Source: Pseudomonadota bacterium
GTDB lineage: Bacteria; Pseudomonadota; Gammaproteobacteria; Steroidobacterales; Steroidobacteraceae
Reading direction: 5' to 3'
DNA: 21,006 nt
Assembly: GCA_021826035.1 (NCBI GenBank)
Contig: JAKBBE010000042.1
Coordinates: forward strand, 1 to 21,006
The notes below the pieces were generated by a model that saw nothing but the letters and a program-made list of their open reading frames with translations, did no database searches and was not told where the DNA came from. Shown here piece by piece: positions 7,776 to 15,558 of this stretch (positions within the stretch are counted from its first letter, which is position 1; each line of letters opens with the position of its first letter). A program made the position numbers and the translations under genes.

Positions 7776-10700
7776 ATGAGTCTCGACCCGATCCTCGAGC
7801 GGCTCAATGCGGCCCAACGCGCCGCAGTGACCGCACCCCTCGGCCCGGTGCTGGTGCTGGCCGGCGCCGGCAGCGGCAAGACCCGCGTGCTCACGCATCG
7901 CATTGCCTGGCTGATCCAGGCGGAGGGGGTCTCGCCGCACTCGATCCTCGCGGTCACTTTCACCAACAAGGCCGCGGGCGAGATGCGCGCGCGCATCGAA
8001 TCTCTGCTCGGCATGCCGCCCGGTGTGCTCTGGATCGGCACCTTCCACGGCATCGCCCACCGGCTGCTGCGTCGGCACTGGCACGAGGCCGGGCTCATCG
8101 AGAGCTTCCAGATCATCGACTCCGAGGACCAGCAACGCCTGATCAAGAAGATCCTTCGGGCGCAGCAGCTCGATGAAACCCGCTGGGTGCCGCGCGAGGT
8201 GCAGTGGTTCATCAATTCCAACAAGGACGAGGGCCGCCGCGCCAAGCATCTGAAGGCGAGCAACGACCCGATCCGCACGCAGATGATCCGGCTGTATGCG
8301 CTGTACGAGGAGGCCTGTGCGCTCACCGGAGTGGTCGATTTCGCCGAGCTGCTGCTGCGAGCGTTCGAGCTGTGGCGCGATCAGCCGGCGCTGCTGGCGC
8401 ATTATCGGCAGCGCTTCCGCCACGTCCTGGTCGATGAATTCCAGGATACCAACACCATCCAGTACGCATGGCTGAAGCTGATTGCCGGCGAGGGCGGTTG
8501 CCCGTTCGTAGTCGGTGATGACGATCAGTGCCTCGCTGCCGGCACCATGATCACGATGGCTGATGGCTCTCAGAAGGCTATCGAAGCAATTGAGGTGGGC
8601 GAGGAGATCATTTCCGGCTATGGCAGTGGCGATTTCAGGCCGGCAGCGGTCACGCGAAAATTCTCCGTACGCCGCAAGGGAACAATGGTTCGCTTGCACA
8701 TGCGTTCAGGGCGAGTCATCTGCAGCACTCCTGAGCATACCCATCTTGCCGGATATGTTCTCGGCGAGACGCCACCAACCAATTTTCTATACCTCATGCA
8801 CAAGGAAGGCGTCGGATACCGGCTCGGCACCGCGCAGGTCTATGCGCATGGGCAAGTCAAGCCCATGGTGGGTTTTAAGCAGCGGGTGCTCGCTGAACAT
8901 GCAGATGCGGCCTGGGTAATTCGCACCCATTGCAATGAAAATGACGCGCGCCTCGATGAGACGCTGACATCACTGAAGTACGGACTGCCGACGTTGCCAT
9001 TCGTTGCGCGCAAGGGGAAGGCGCGCCATGGACTGGTTCACGATCCGGAATATATCGCGCGGGTTTTTCGATCCGTAGATTCCGAGTCCGCCGCGATTCG
9101 GCTTCTCGCCGATGTTGGATTAGACCCGGAGCGTCCACACCACGTGCCTCGTAGCCGAAATTCTTGTCGGCGCAACCTTGTGATCACGTTATGCGGTGAC
9201 CGCCCGGGATCAAATCCCATGCACCGTATAAGCATCGTCGGAACCAGCGAGGTCGATAAGGCCGTGCTGAAGGAGAACGGCTTCAGCCTCAAAGCGACGA
9301 AGGCGGGATCAAAGAGCTGGCGGTTTGAGGCGGTACGAAGTGATTTTGCCGAACTGATGGAGACTGCGCAGCGCATTCGCAAGGCGCTCGGCGCGCGTTA
9401 CGTCCTTCAGGCAAGAATCCTGAATCGCTCGCTGCCGTTTGTTCGGGCCGCGGCCATTCGAGCCGGAATGGTCATGGCGACTCAAAATTCTGGCTTCGAT
9501 ATTGTGGATCGGATTGAACACCAAGAATCGGATGCTTGTGTTTTTGATCTGAACGTCGATCGCACACATAACTACATTGCGAACGGTGTTGTGACCCACA
9601 ATTCCGTGTACGGGTGGCGGGGCGCGCGCGTGGAGAACCTCCAGCAGTTCGGCCGCGATTTTCCGGCAGTCAAACTGTACCGGCTCGAACAAAACTATCG
9701 CTCGACGGGAACGATCCTTGCGGCCGCGAACGGTCTGATCAACAACAATTCGGGCCGCCTCGGCAAGACGCTCTGGACCAATGGCGATGAGGGCGAGCCG
9801 ATCCGGATCTATGCGGCGTTCAACGAGCGCGACGAAGCGGAGTTCGTCTGCCAGCGCATCCGCGAGCACGCCGCCCACGGCGGGGTTCATCGTGACATCG
9901 CGATCCTCTACCGCTCGAACGCGCAGTCGCGAGTATTCGAAGAGATGTTCCTGGCCGCGCGCATTCCCTACCGCGTGTACGGCGGTCTGCGATTCTTCGA
10001 GCGGGCCGAAATCAAGGATGCGCTCGCGTACCTGCGCCTGATCGCCAACCGGCGTGACGACGCCTCGTTCGAGCGAGTGGTGAATCTGCCGACCCGAGGC
10101 ATCGGGGCGAAGAGCCTCGATACGCTGCGCGCTGCGGCTCGTGCGGCCGGCAGCCCGCTCTGGGAGACGGCGCAGGCGACCGTCGCGGGCGATGCATTGG
10201 GGCCAAAGGCCTCGGTGGCGCTGCGCGGCTTTCTCGAGCTCATCGAGCGCCTGAGCGCCGAGGTGCAGGGCCTCGCGCTGCACGAGCAGGTCGATCGGAT
10301 GCTCGAGGTGAGTGGCCTGATCGAATTTCACAAGCGCGACAAAGCTGACCGTGGCGAGGCGCGGGTGGAGAACCTCGAGGAGCTGGTGAGCGCCGCGCGC
10401 GGCTTCCAGACCGATACGCTCGATACCGATCTGCCGCCGCTCGAGGCGTTCCTTGCCCATGTGACGCTCGAGTCCGGGGAAGGTCAGGCCGATGCCTGGG
10501 AGGACTGCGTGCAGATGATGACGCTGCATACTGCGAAGGGATTGGAGTTTCCCATCGTGTTTCTCACCGGCATGGAGGACGGACTGTTCCCGCACCAGCG
10601 CTCGATTGGCGATCTGAACGGTCTCGAGGAAGAGCGCCGCCTGTGCTACGTCGGCATGACCCGGGCAATGAAGCAGCTGTACCTGACGTACGCCGAGCAG

Positions 10701-11069
10701 CGCCGGCTGCACGGCGTCGACAGCTACAGCCAGCCGTCGCGCTTCATCAAGGAGACCCCGCAGGAGCTCATCGAGGAGATCCGGCCGCGTCTGCAGGTGG
10801 CCCGGCCGGTGGCGAGCGGTCGATTTTCGCGCGAACCTTCCTACGACAGCGCGCCGGTGCACCGGCCGAGCTACGGCACGCCCCGTTCGCGCACCGAGCC
10901 CTCCCTGCCCGGTATGCGGTTGGGCGCACGCGTGCGCCACGGCAAATTTGGCGAGGGTGTGATCCTCAATCTCGAGGGCAGCGGCCCGCAGGCACGCATT
11001 CAGGTCAACTTCGAGCGCCAGGGCACGAAGTGGCTGGTCATGCAGTACGCCAATCTGGAACCCCTATGA
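7776..11069 (+). CDS. uvrD: DNA helicase II UvrD, interrupted in frame by an intein
   Basis: The precursor has 1097 residues. Removing the intein (252-609) leaves 739, close to the usual ~720 for UvrD. This SF1A 3'-5' helicase unwinds DNA in nucleotide excision repair and mismatch repair. Motifs in order: Gln14 (Q motif), AGAGSGKT at 29-36 (Walker A), TFTNKA at 61-66 (Ia), DEFQD at 220-224 (motif II), VGDDDQ at 246-251 joined after splicing to SVYGWRGA at 610-617 (motif III), LEQNYRST at 637-644 (IV), TLHTAKGLEF at 916-925 (V) and YVGMTRA at 958-964 (VI). The C-terminal Tudor-like tail starts near MRLGARVRHGKFGEG. Without splicing, motif III is broken, so activity should depend on splicing. 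Rep or PcrA naming is possible, but length and tail favour UvrD. The stop overlaps trkA as ATGA. Confidence 0.95.
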   Translation: MSLDPILERLNAAQRAAVTAPLGPVLVLAGAGSGKTRVLTHRIAWLIQAEGVSPHSILAVTFTNKAAGEMRARIESLLGMPPGVLWIGTFHGIAHRLLRRHWHEAGLIESFQIIDSEDQQRLIKKILRAQQLDETRWVPREVQWFINSNKDEGRRAKHLKASNDPIRTQMIRLYALYEEACALTGVVDFAELLLRAFELWRDQPALLAHYRQRFRHVLVDEFQDTNTIQYAWLKLIAGEGGCPFVVGDDDQCLAAGTMITMADGSQKAIEAIEVGEEIISGYGSGDFRPAAVTRKFSVRRKGTMVRLHMRSGRVICSTPEHTHLAGYVLGETPPTNFLYLMHKEGVGYRLGTAQVYAHGQVKPMVGFKQRVLAEHADAAWVIRTHCNENDARLDETLTSLKYGLPTLPFVARKGKARHGLVHDPEYIARVFRSVDSESAAIRLLADVGLDPERPHHVPRSRNSCRRNLVITLCGDRPGSNPMHRISIVGTSEVDKAVLKENGFSLKATKAGSKSWRFEAVRSDFAELMETAQRIRKALGARYVLQARILNRSLPFVRAAAIRAGMVMATQNSGFDIVDRIEHQESDACVFDLNVDRTHNYIANGVVTHNSVYGWRGARVENLQQFGRDFPAVKLYRLEQNYRSTGTILAAANGLINNNSGRLGKTLWTNGDEGEPIRIYAAFNERDEAEFVCQRIREHAAHGGVHRDIAILYRSNAQSRVFEEMFLAARIPYRVYGGLRFFERAEIKDALAYLRLIANRRDDASFERVVNLPTRGIGAKSLDTLRAAARAAGSPLWETAQATVAGDALGPKASVALRGFLELIERLSAEVQGLALHEQVDRMLEVSGLIEFHKRDKADRGEARVENLEELVSAARGFQTDTLDTDLPPLEAFLAHVTLESGEGQADAWEDCVQMMTLHTAKGLEFPIVFLTGMEDGLFPHQRSIGDLNGLEEERRLCYVGMTRAMKQLYLTYAEQRRLHGVDSYSQPSRFIKETPQELIEEIRPRLQVARPVASGRFSREPSYDSAPVHRPSYGTPRSRTEPSLPGMRLGARVRHGKFGEGVILNLEGSGPQARIQVNFERQGTKWLVMQYANLEPL
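8529..9602 (+). mobile_element. Intein of 358 residues within UvrD motif III
   Basis: The insert covers precursor residues 252-609, between Gln251 and Ser610. It starts with Cys1 (CLAAGTMI, block A), has TPEH at intein residues 67-70 (block B, T-x-x-H), block F in VFDLNVDRTHNYIANG (338-353, with His347) and block G VVTHN (354-358) ending in His357-Asn358. Ser610 is the +1 nucleophile. All residues for class 1 protein splicing are present, so it is probably active. A splicing domain alone takes about 140 residues, so roughly 200 residues (about 86-300) form an insert, the usual place of a homing endonuclease. No LAGLIDADG or HNH motif is seen. Composition is AT-richer than the host gene: 9481-9600 counts as 44% GC, against 72% for 10201-10260, which suggests later arrival. 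Confidence 0.93.
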
Positions 11070-12436
11070 AGATTCTCATCCTCGGTGCCGGTCAGGTCGG
11101 CCGCACGGTCGCCCGCCACTTCTCGCGCGAGGAGGCCAATGACGTCACGGTCGTCGACAACGATGAGGACGTGCTGCGCGACCTGCAGGACCGGCTCGAT
11201 GTGCACACGGTGGCCGGCAACGCGGCCTATCCGAGCGTGCTGCAGGCGGCCGGCGCGGGCGAGGCGGACCTGCTGGTCGCGCTGACCAATAGCGATGAAG
11301 TCAACATGATGGCCTGCGAGGTTGCGTTTCGCCTGTTCCGCACGCCGACCAAGATCGCACGCATTCGCTCCGCGGAGTACACCTCGCGGCCGGAGCTGTT
11401 CAGCGAAACGGCGATCCCGGTCGACGTGTTCATCAGTCCCGAGCAGCTCGTCACCGAATACCTCGAGCGACTCATTCACCACCCGGGTGCATTTCAGCTG
11501 CTCGAATTCGCCGCCGGTAAAGTGCTGCTCGTCGGAGCGCGCGCCGAACCCGGCGGACTGCTGGTCGGGCACAGCTTGCGGGAGATCCCGGAGCTTCTCG
11601 GACAGATCCAGACGCGCGTGGTGGCGATCTATCGCGCCGGCCGGCTGGTGCCGCCGCAGGGCGACTCGGTCATCGAGGCGTGCGACGAGGTCTTCTTCCT
11701 CGCCGCGAGCGAGAACGTGCACAGCGTGATCGGTGCGCTGCGGCGTGAGGATTCGCGCGTGCGGCGAGTTCTGATTGCGGGCGGCGGCAATATCGGTCAG
11801 CGGCTGGCGCGCTCACTGGAGCGCGGCGCGCAGGTCAAGCTCATCGAACACGATCCGCGGCGTGCCCAGCTGATCTCCGAGCAGCTGGAGAACACCATCG
11901 TGTTGTCCGGCGACGCCGCCGATGAGGAGCTGCTGATCGAGGAGAACATCGACAGTACCGATGTGTTCGCAGCGATCACCAACTCCGAGGAGACCAATAT
12001 TCTCTCGGCCATGCTCGCCAAGCGGCTCGGTGCACGTCGCGTCATGGCGCTGGTGAACGCCTCTTCATATGCCGATCTGATCGAGAGCGGCAGCATCGAC
12101 GTCGCGGTGACTCCACAGACGATTACGATCGGAACGCTGCTGGCGCACGTGCGTCGCGGTGAGGTCGTGCGAGTGCATGCGCTGCGGCGCGGCGCTGCCG
12201 AGGCCATCGAGGCGGTGGCGCGGGGCGAGGCGCAGAGCTCGCGCGTGATCGGCCGGACGGTGCAGGACATCGAGCTGCCGGAGGGCGCCTCGATCGGCGC
12301 CATCGTGCGCGGTGAGCAGGTGCTGATGGCGCACCATGACACCGCGATTCAGGCGAACGATCACCTCATTCTTTTTCTCGCCGACCGGCGCCACATCGAC
12401 TCGGTGGAACGCCTGTTGATGCGGGCGGCGCCCTGA
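11066..12436 (+). CDS. trkA: Trk potassium uptake regulatory subunit TrkA
   Basis: The product is 456 residues, near the 458 of the E. coli protein. It is the cytosolic nucleotide-binding ring that gates TrkH. The N-terminal RCK half opens with MKILILGAGQVG (Rossmann G-x-G-x-x-G at 7-12) with Asp31 at the end of the second strand for NAD(H) binding. A second Rossmann repeat begins at RVLIAGGGNIG near residue 232, and each half ends in a TrkA-C domain (the last at the C-terminus, around ASIGAIVRGEQVLMAHHDT). ATG 11066 overlaps the uvrD stop as ATGA, and the family N-terminus confirms this start although the frame is open further upstream. trkH follows after ten bases, so both subunits should come from one mRNA led by uvrD. 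Confidence 0.96.
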   Translation: MKILILGAGQVGRTVARHFSREEANDVTVVDNDEDVLRDLQDRLDVHTVAGNAAYPSVLQAAGAGEADLLVALTNSDEVNMMACEVAFRLFRTPTKIARIRSAEYTSRPELFSETAIPVDVFISPEQLVTEYLERLIHHPGAFQLLEFAAGKVLLVGARAEPGGLLVGHSLREIPELLGQIQTRVVAIYRAGRLVPPQGDSVIEACDEVFFLAASENVHSVIGALRREDSRVRRVLIAGGGNIGQRLARSLERGAQVKLIEHDPRRAQLISEQLENTIVLSGDAADEELLIEENIDSTDVFAAITNSEETNILSAMLAKRLGARRVMALVNASSYADLIESGSIDVAVTPQTITIGTLLAHVRRGEVVRVHALRRGAAEAIEAVARGEAQSSRVIGRTVQDIELPEGASIGAIVRGEQVLMAHHDTAIQANDHLILFLADRRHIDSVERLLMRAAP

Positions 12437-12446
12437 TCGCCCGCCC

Positions 12447-13901
12447 ATGCTCGGCATCATCTATTTCCTCGGACTGATCCTGGCCGCCTTCGGTCTGGTC
12501 TATGCGCTGCCGATCGGCTGTTCGCTCGCCACGGGCGACGGTCTGTGGTCGACCTTCCTAGTCTGCGCGACGTTGACCACGACGGTGGGACTCGGAGTCG
12601 CGGCCCTGACCTACAAGTATCGCCGCGAACTGAAGCCGCGCGACGGGTTCATGCTGGTGACGGTCGGCTGGATCCTGCTCGCGGCCGTCGCGACGCTGCC
12701 GTTGCTGATGGCCATGCCGGGGCTCACGTTTGCCCGAGCGCTATTTGAGACGATGTCGGGCCTGACCACCACCGGCTCGACGGTGTTCACGGGGCTCGAT
12801 TCGCTCGCGCCCTCGCTGAATTTCTGGCGCTGCACGCTCATCTGGGTCGGGGGCCTGGCGGTGATCGTGGTGGCCATGGGCGTGATGCCACTGCTCGGCA
12901 TCGGCGGCATGCAGCTGTACAAGGCGGATGCGCCCGGGCCGGTGAAGGACCAGAAGCTCGAACCGCGCATCACCGAGGCCGCCCGCTCGGTGTGGCTGGT
13001 GTACGTACTGCTCACCGCTGCAGGCATTTTCGCGCTGCGGGTCAGCGGCATGACCTGGTTCGACGCAATCTGCCATGCATTCTCGGCGGTTTCGCTCGGC
13101 GGGTTCTCCACCCACGACGCCAGCATCGCGTACTTCCACTCCGCGGCCGTGGAAGTGGTGCTGATGGTGCTGATGCTCGCCGCATCGATGAATTTCACCC
13201 GCCATTTCGTGGCACTGCGACGGCTGACGCTCAAGCCCTACCGCAATGATCCGGAATTCAAGGCGATGGCGATCGTGCTGTCGCTGAGCGTCGCCGGCGT
13301 GGCGCTGCTGCTGTTCTTCGACGGGATCTACTCGAATTTCAACACCGCGCTGCGCTACTCGGCGTTCAACGTGATTTCGATGGCGACGACCACCGGCTGG
13401 GTGTCGGTGGGTCGGGGCGGATTTCACGGCTGGCCGGTGTTCGCGCCCATCTGGATGTTGTTTCTCTCCGGCATCGTGTGCAGCACCGGCACCACCGGTG
13501 GCGGCATCAAGATGTTCCGCACGCTCGTGCTGGCCCGCCAGGCCGAGCGGGAATTGAAGCTGCTGGTGCATCCGAGTGCGGTCGCACCAGTGCGCGTCGG
13601 CCGACGGCCGATTCCGGAGCGGGCCGCCGATGGCATCCTCGCGTTCATTTTTCTCTATTTCATGGCCGTGGCGCTGCTCGTGTTCGCCATGTTGCTCACC
13701 GGCATGGGCTTCGATTCGGCATTTCGCGTGACCGTCGCGTCGATGAACAATACGGCCTACGGGTTGCCCGGGCACGCGCAGTGGAACCTGCATGCGCTCA
13801 CCGAGCCGCAGATCTGGATCTGCACCACCGCGATGCTGCTCGGACGGCTGGAGATCTTCAGCGTCATCGTGCTGTTCACGCGCACCTACTGGCGAAAGTG
13901 A
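12447..13901 (+). CDS. trkH: Trk potassium uptake transmembrane subunit TrkH
   Basis: The product is 484 residues, against 483 in E. coli. It is an inner-membrane potassium channel-like transporter of four M1-P-M2 repeats. The pore-loop filter segments are visible: TTTG at 107-110, SLGG at 216-219, TTTG at 314-317 and NTAYG at 435-439, each with the key glycine. The fourth filter reads NNTAYGLPG, unlike the NNLGPG of E. coli TrkH. STGTTGGGIKMFR at 346-358 is the intramembrane loop after the third repeat. It lies ten bases after trkA, its regulatory partner. The next gene is convergent and ends 28 bases away. Confidence 0.95.
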   Translation: MLGIIYFLGLILAAFGLVYALPIGCSLATGDGLWSTFLVCATLTTTVGLGVAALTYKYRRELKPRDGFMLVTVGWILLAAVATLPLLMAMPGLTFARALFETMSGLTTTGSTVFTGLDSLAPSLNFWRCTLIWVGGLAVIVVAMGVMPLLGIGGMQLYKADAPGPVKDQKLEPRITEAARSVWLVYVLLTAAGIFALRVSGMTWFDAICHAFSAVSLGGFSTHDASIAYFHSAAVEVVLMVLMLAASMNFTRHFVALRRLTLKPYRNDPEFKAMAIVLSLSVAGVALLLFFDGIYSNFNTALRYSAFNVISMATTTGWVSVGRGGFHGWPVFAPIWMLFLSGIVCSTGTTGGGIKMFRTLVLARQAERELKLLVHPSAVAPVRVGRRPIPERAADGILAFIFLYFMAVALLVFAMLLTGMGFDSAFRVTVASMNNTAYGLPGHAQWNLHALTEPQIWICTTAMLLGRLEIFSVIVLFTRTYWRK

Positions 13902-13907
13902 TCGTGT

Positions 13908-13926
13908 GCCCGGCGCTGACCCGGGC
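13908..13926. terminator. Weak hairpin between convergent trkH and the binding-protein gene
   Basis: GCCCGG (13908-13913) can pair with CCGGGC (13921-13926) across a seven-base loop. It sits in the 28-base gap between two convergent stop codons, where a two-way terminator would be expected. No T-run follows on either strand, so termination from this short stem alone is doubtful. Confidence 0.25.
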
Positions 13927-13929
13927 CGC

Positions 13930-15552
13930 TCAGGGCGACGGGCCGCGCAGGCCGAGCTTGCGGCTGTAGGTGACATCCATGGGGTTGTCGTACCAGCCGG
14001 TGACTCGCGGTTTGACCAGGTGTTTGCTGACGTAGAAGTACAGCGGGATGATCGGCTGATCGTGCAGCATCAGCCGCTCGGCACGCTCGAGCAGCGCGGC
14101 GCGCTGGGTCGGATCGAGCGTCGCTTCGGCGCGATCGACTAATCGATCGTAGGCCGGATTGTCATAGTGCGGCATGTTGATGCCGAAATCGCTCTTGAAG
14201 TACTGCGCGAAGGTATACGGATCGTTGTAGTCCGCCTCCCAGCTGGAGCGGAACATCGTGGCCTCGCCGGTGCTGATGTTGTGCATCAGCGTGCTGAAGT
14301 CCTCGCGCACCAGGCGTACCCGCACCCCGAGTGCGGTGCGCCACATCGAGGCGATCGCGAGCGCGAGGTCCTGATGGATCTCCCCGGTGTTGTACTGCAG
14401 CGTGAATCGCAGCGGATGGGTGGCGGAGTAGCCGGCCGCCGCATACAGGCGGCGCGCCTCGACGATGCGCGCCGCGAGGCTCTGCTCGCTCCAGGCCGGC
14501 GCCTGCACCCGATAGCCGGCCGTGCCCGGGGGCACCCAGCTGTAGGCGGGCTGCTCGCCGGTGCGCAGCACGTCCCGGGTGAGGCGGTGCCGCTGGATGA
14601 CCAGCGCGAGCGCGCGGCGCAGTCCTCGCTGCCCCTTGAAGGGGGCGCGCCTGAGGTTGAAGCCGTAGTAATAGGTGCCGAGCTGCGGTGCGACGTGCAG
14701 CTGGCCGCCCAGATGCGCGTGGATCCAGCCGATCTCGGCGCGTGGCACGACGTCCATGATGTCGAGCTCACCGGCCCGGTACATTTCGAGTTCGGCGTTC
14801 TCGTCGGTGGCGATCACGTAGCGCACCCCTGCGAGCCGGGTCTGACTATTGCGCCAGTAATCGGGGTTGCGAGTCAGTTCGATGTAGGACCCGTGCGCCC
14901 ACTGCGTCAAGATGAACGCACCATCGGAGGGCATGTGACCGGGCTGCGCGTAGTTGTCGCCGTAGCGCTTCAGGAGTGCCGGGTCGACGGGACAGGTGGT
15001 CGGGTGAGCGAGCAGTGCAGGCAGATACTGCGCCGGCGTACGCAGCCGGATGACGACGGTATGGGCCGAAGGTGCGGACACGCCGAGAGCCTGCGGTGGC
15101 AGGCGGCCGGCGATGATGGCGGGCGCGTTGCGGATCACGCTCACCACCGCCGCGTAGGCGGATGCGGTGTGCGGATCGACCAGGCGGCGCAGTCCGTCGA
15201 CGAAATCCGCCGCGACGACCGGTGCGCCCGTCGACCAGCGCGCGTCGCGACGCAGCGTGAACGTGTACGTCTTGCCGTCGGGACTCACCGTCCAGGTCGT
15301 TGCGATGCCGGGGGCGGGGCGGCCGTGGCGATTCAGGGTGGTCAGGCCCTCGCACAGATCGCGCAGCACGCGTTGCGCCTCGACGGATCGGGCCTTTTGT
15401 GGATCAAGGGAATCCGGTTCGAGATCCAGTCCGCGCCGCAGGATGTTCGCGTCGCCGTGCCCGGCCGCCGGGCCGCCGCGATGCGGCGCACAGCCGGCGA
15501 GGACCGCGAGCACGAGCGTAACGGTCGCACCACAGGTCCATCGTGCGTTCAT
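13930..15552 (-). CDS. Periplasmic oligopeptide-binding lipoprotein (SBP family 5, OppA/DppA-like)
   Basis: The product is 540 residues. The signal is a lipoprotein type: hydrophobic 9-18 and lipobox L-A-G-C with Cys21. The body follows family 5 peptide-binding proteins: LDPQKARSVEAQRVLRDL near the start, TWTVSPDGKTYTFTLRRDARW with the typical 'S-x-D-G-x-x-Y-x-F-x-L-R' pattern, then SYIELTRNPDYWR, the mid-protein YYYGFNLRRAPFKGQRGLRRAL, and WEADYNDPYTF in the second lobe. Such proteins capture peptides in the periplasm and hand them to a Dpp/Opp ABC importer. No permease or ATPase lies next to it, so partners must be elsewhere. It starts six bases after pyrF on the same strand and is probably co-transcribed with mnmG and pyrF. 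Confidence 0.9.
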   Translation of the reverse strand: MNARWTCGATVTLVLAVLAGCAPHRGGPAAGHGDANILRRGLDLEPDSLDPQKARSVEAQRVLRDLCEGLTTLNRHGRPAPGIATTWTVSPDGKTYTFTLRRDARWSTGAPVVAADFVDGLRRLVDPHTASAYAAVVSVIRNAPAIIAGRLPPQALGVSAPSAHTVVIRLRTPAQYLPALLAHPTTCPVDPALLKRYGDNYAQPGHMPSDGAFILTQWAHGSYIELTRNPDYWRNSQTRLAGVRYVIATDENAELEMYRAGELDIMDVVPRAEIGWIHAHLGGQLHVAPQLGTYYYGFNLRRAPFKGQRGLRRALALVIQRHRLTRDVLRTGEQPAYSWVPPGTAGYRVQAPAWSEQSLAARIVEARRLYAAAGYSATHPLRFTLQYNTGEIHQDLALAIASMWRTALGVRVRLVREDFSTLMHNISTGEATMFRSSWEADYNDPYTFAQYFKSDFGINMPHYDNPAYDRLVDRAEATLDPTQRAALLERAERLMLHDQPIIPLYFYVSKHLVKPRVTGWYDNPMDVTYSRKLGLRGPSP

Positions 15553-15558
15553 GGTCGC

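Noticed and set aside
8529..9602. Reading the UvrD insert as an ordinary accessory domain or an assembly error
   Set aside because: The insert is in frame, bounded exactly by Cys and His-Asn/Ser, and has all splicing blocks. The flanks rejoin to a perfect motif III.
9309..10940. 543-codon minus-strand frame across uvrD
   Set aside because: It spans the intein/extein border antisense to clear helicase motifs V and VI, so it is a shadow.
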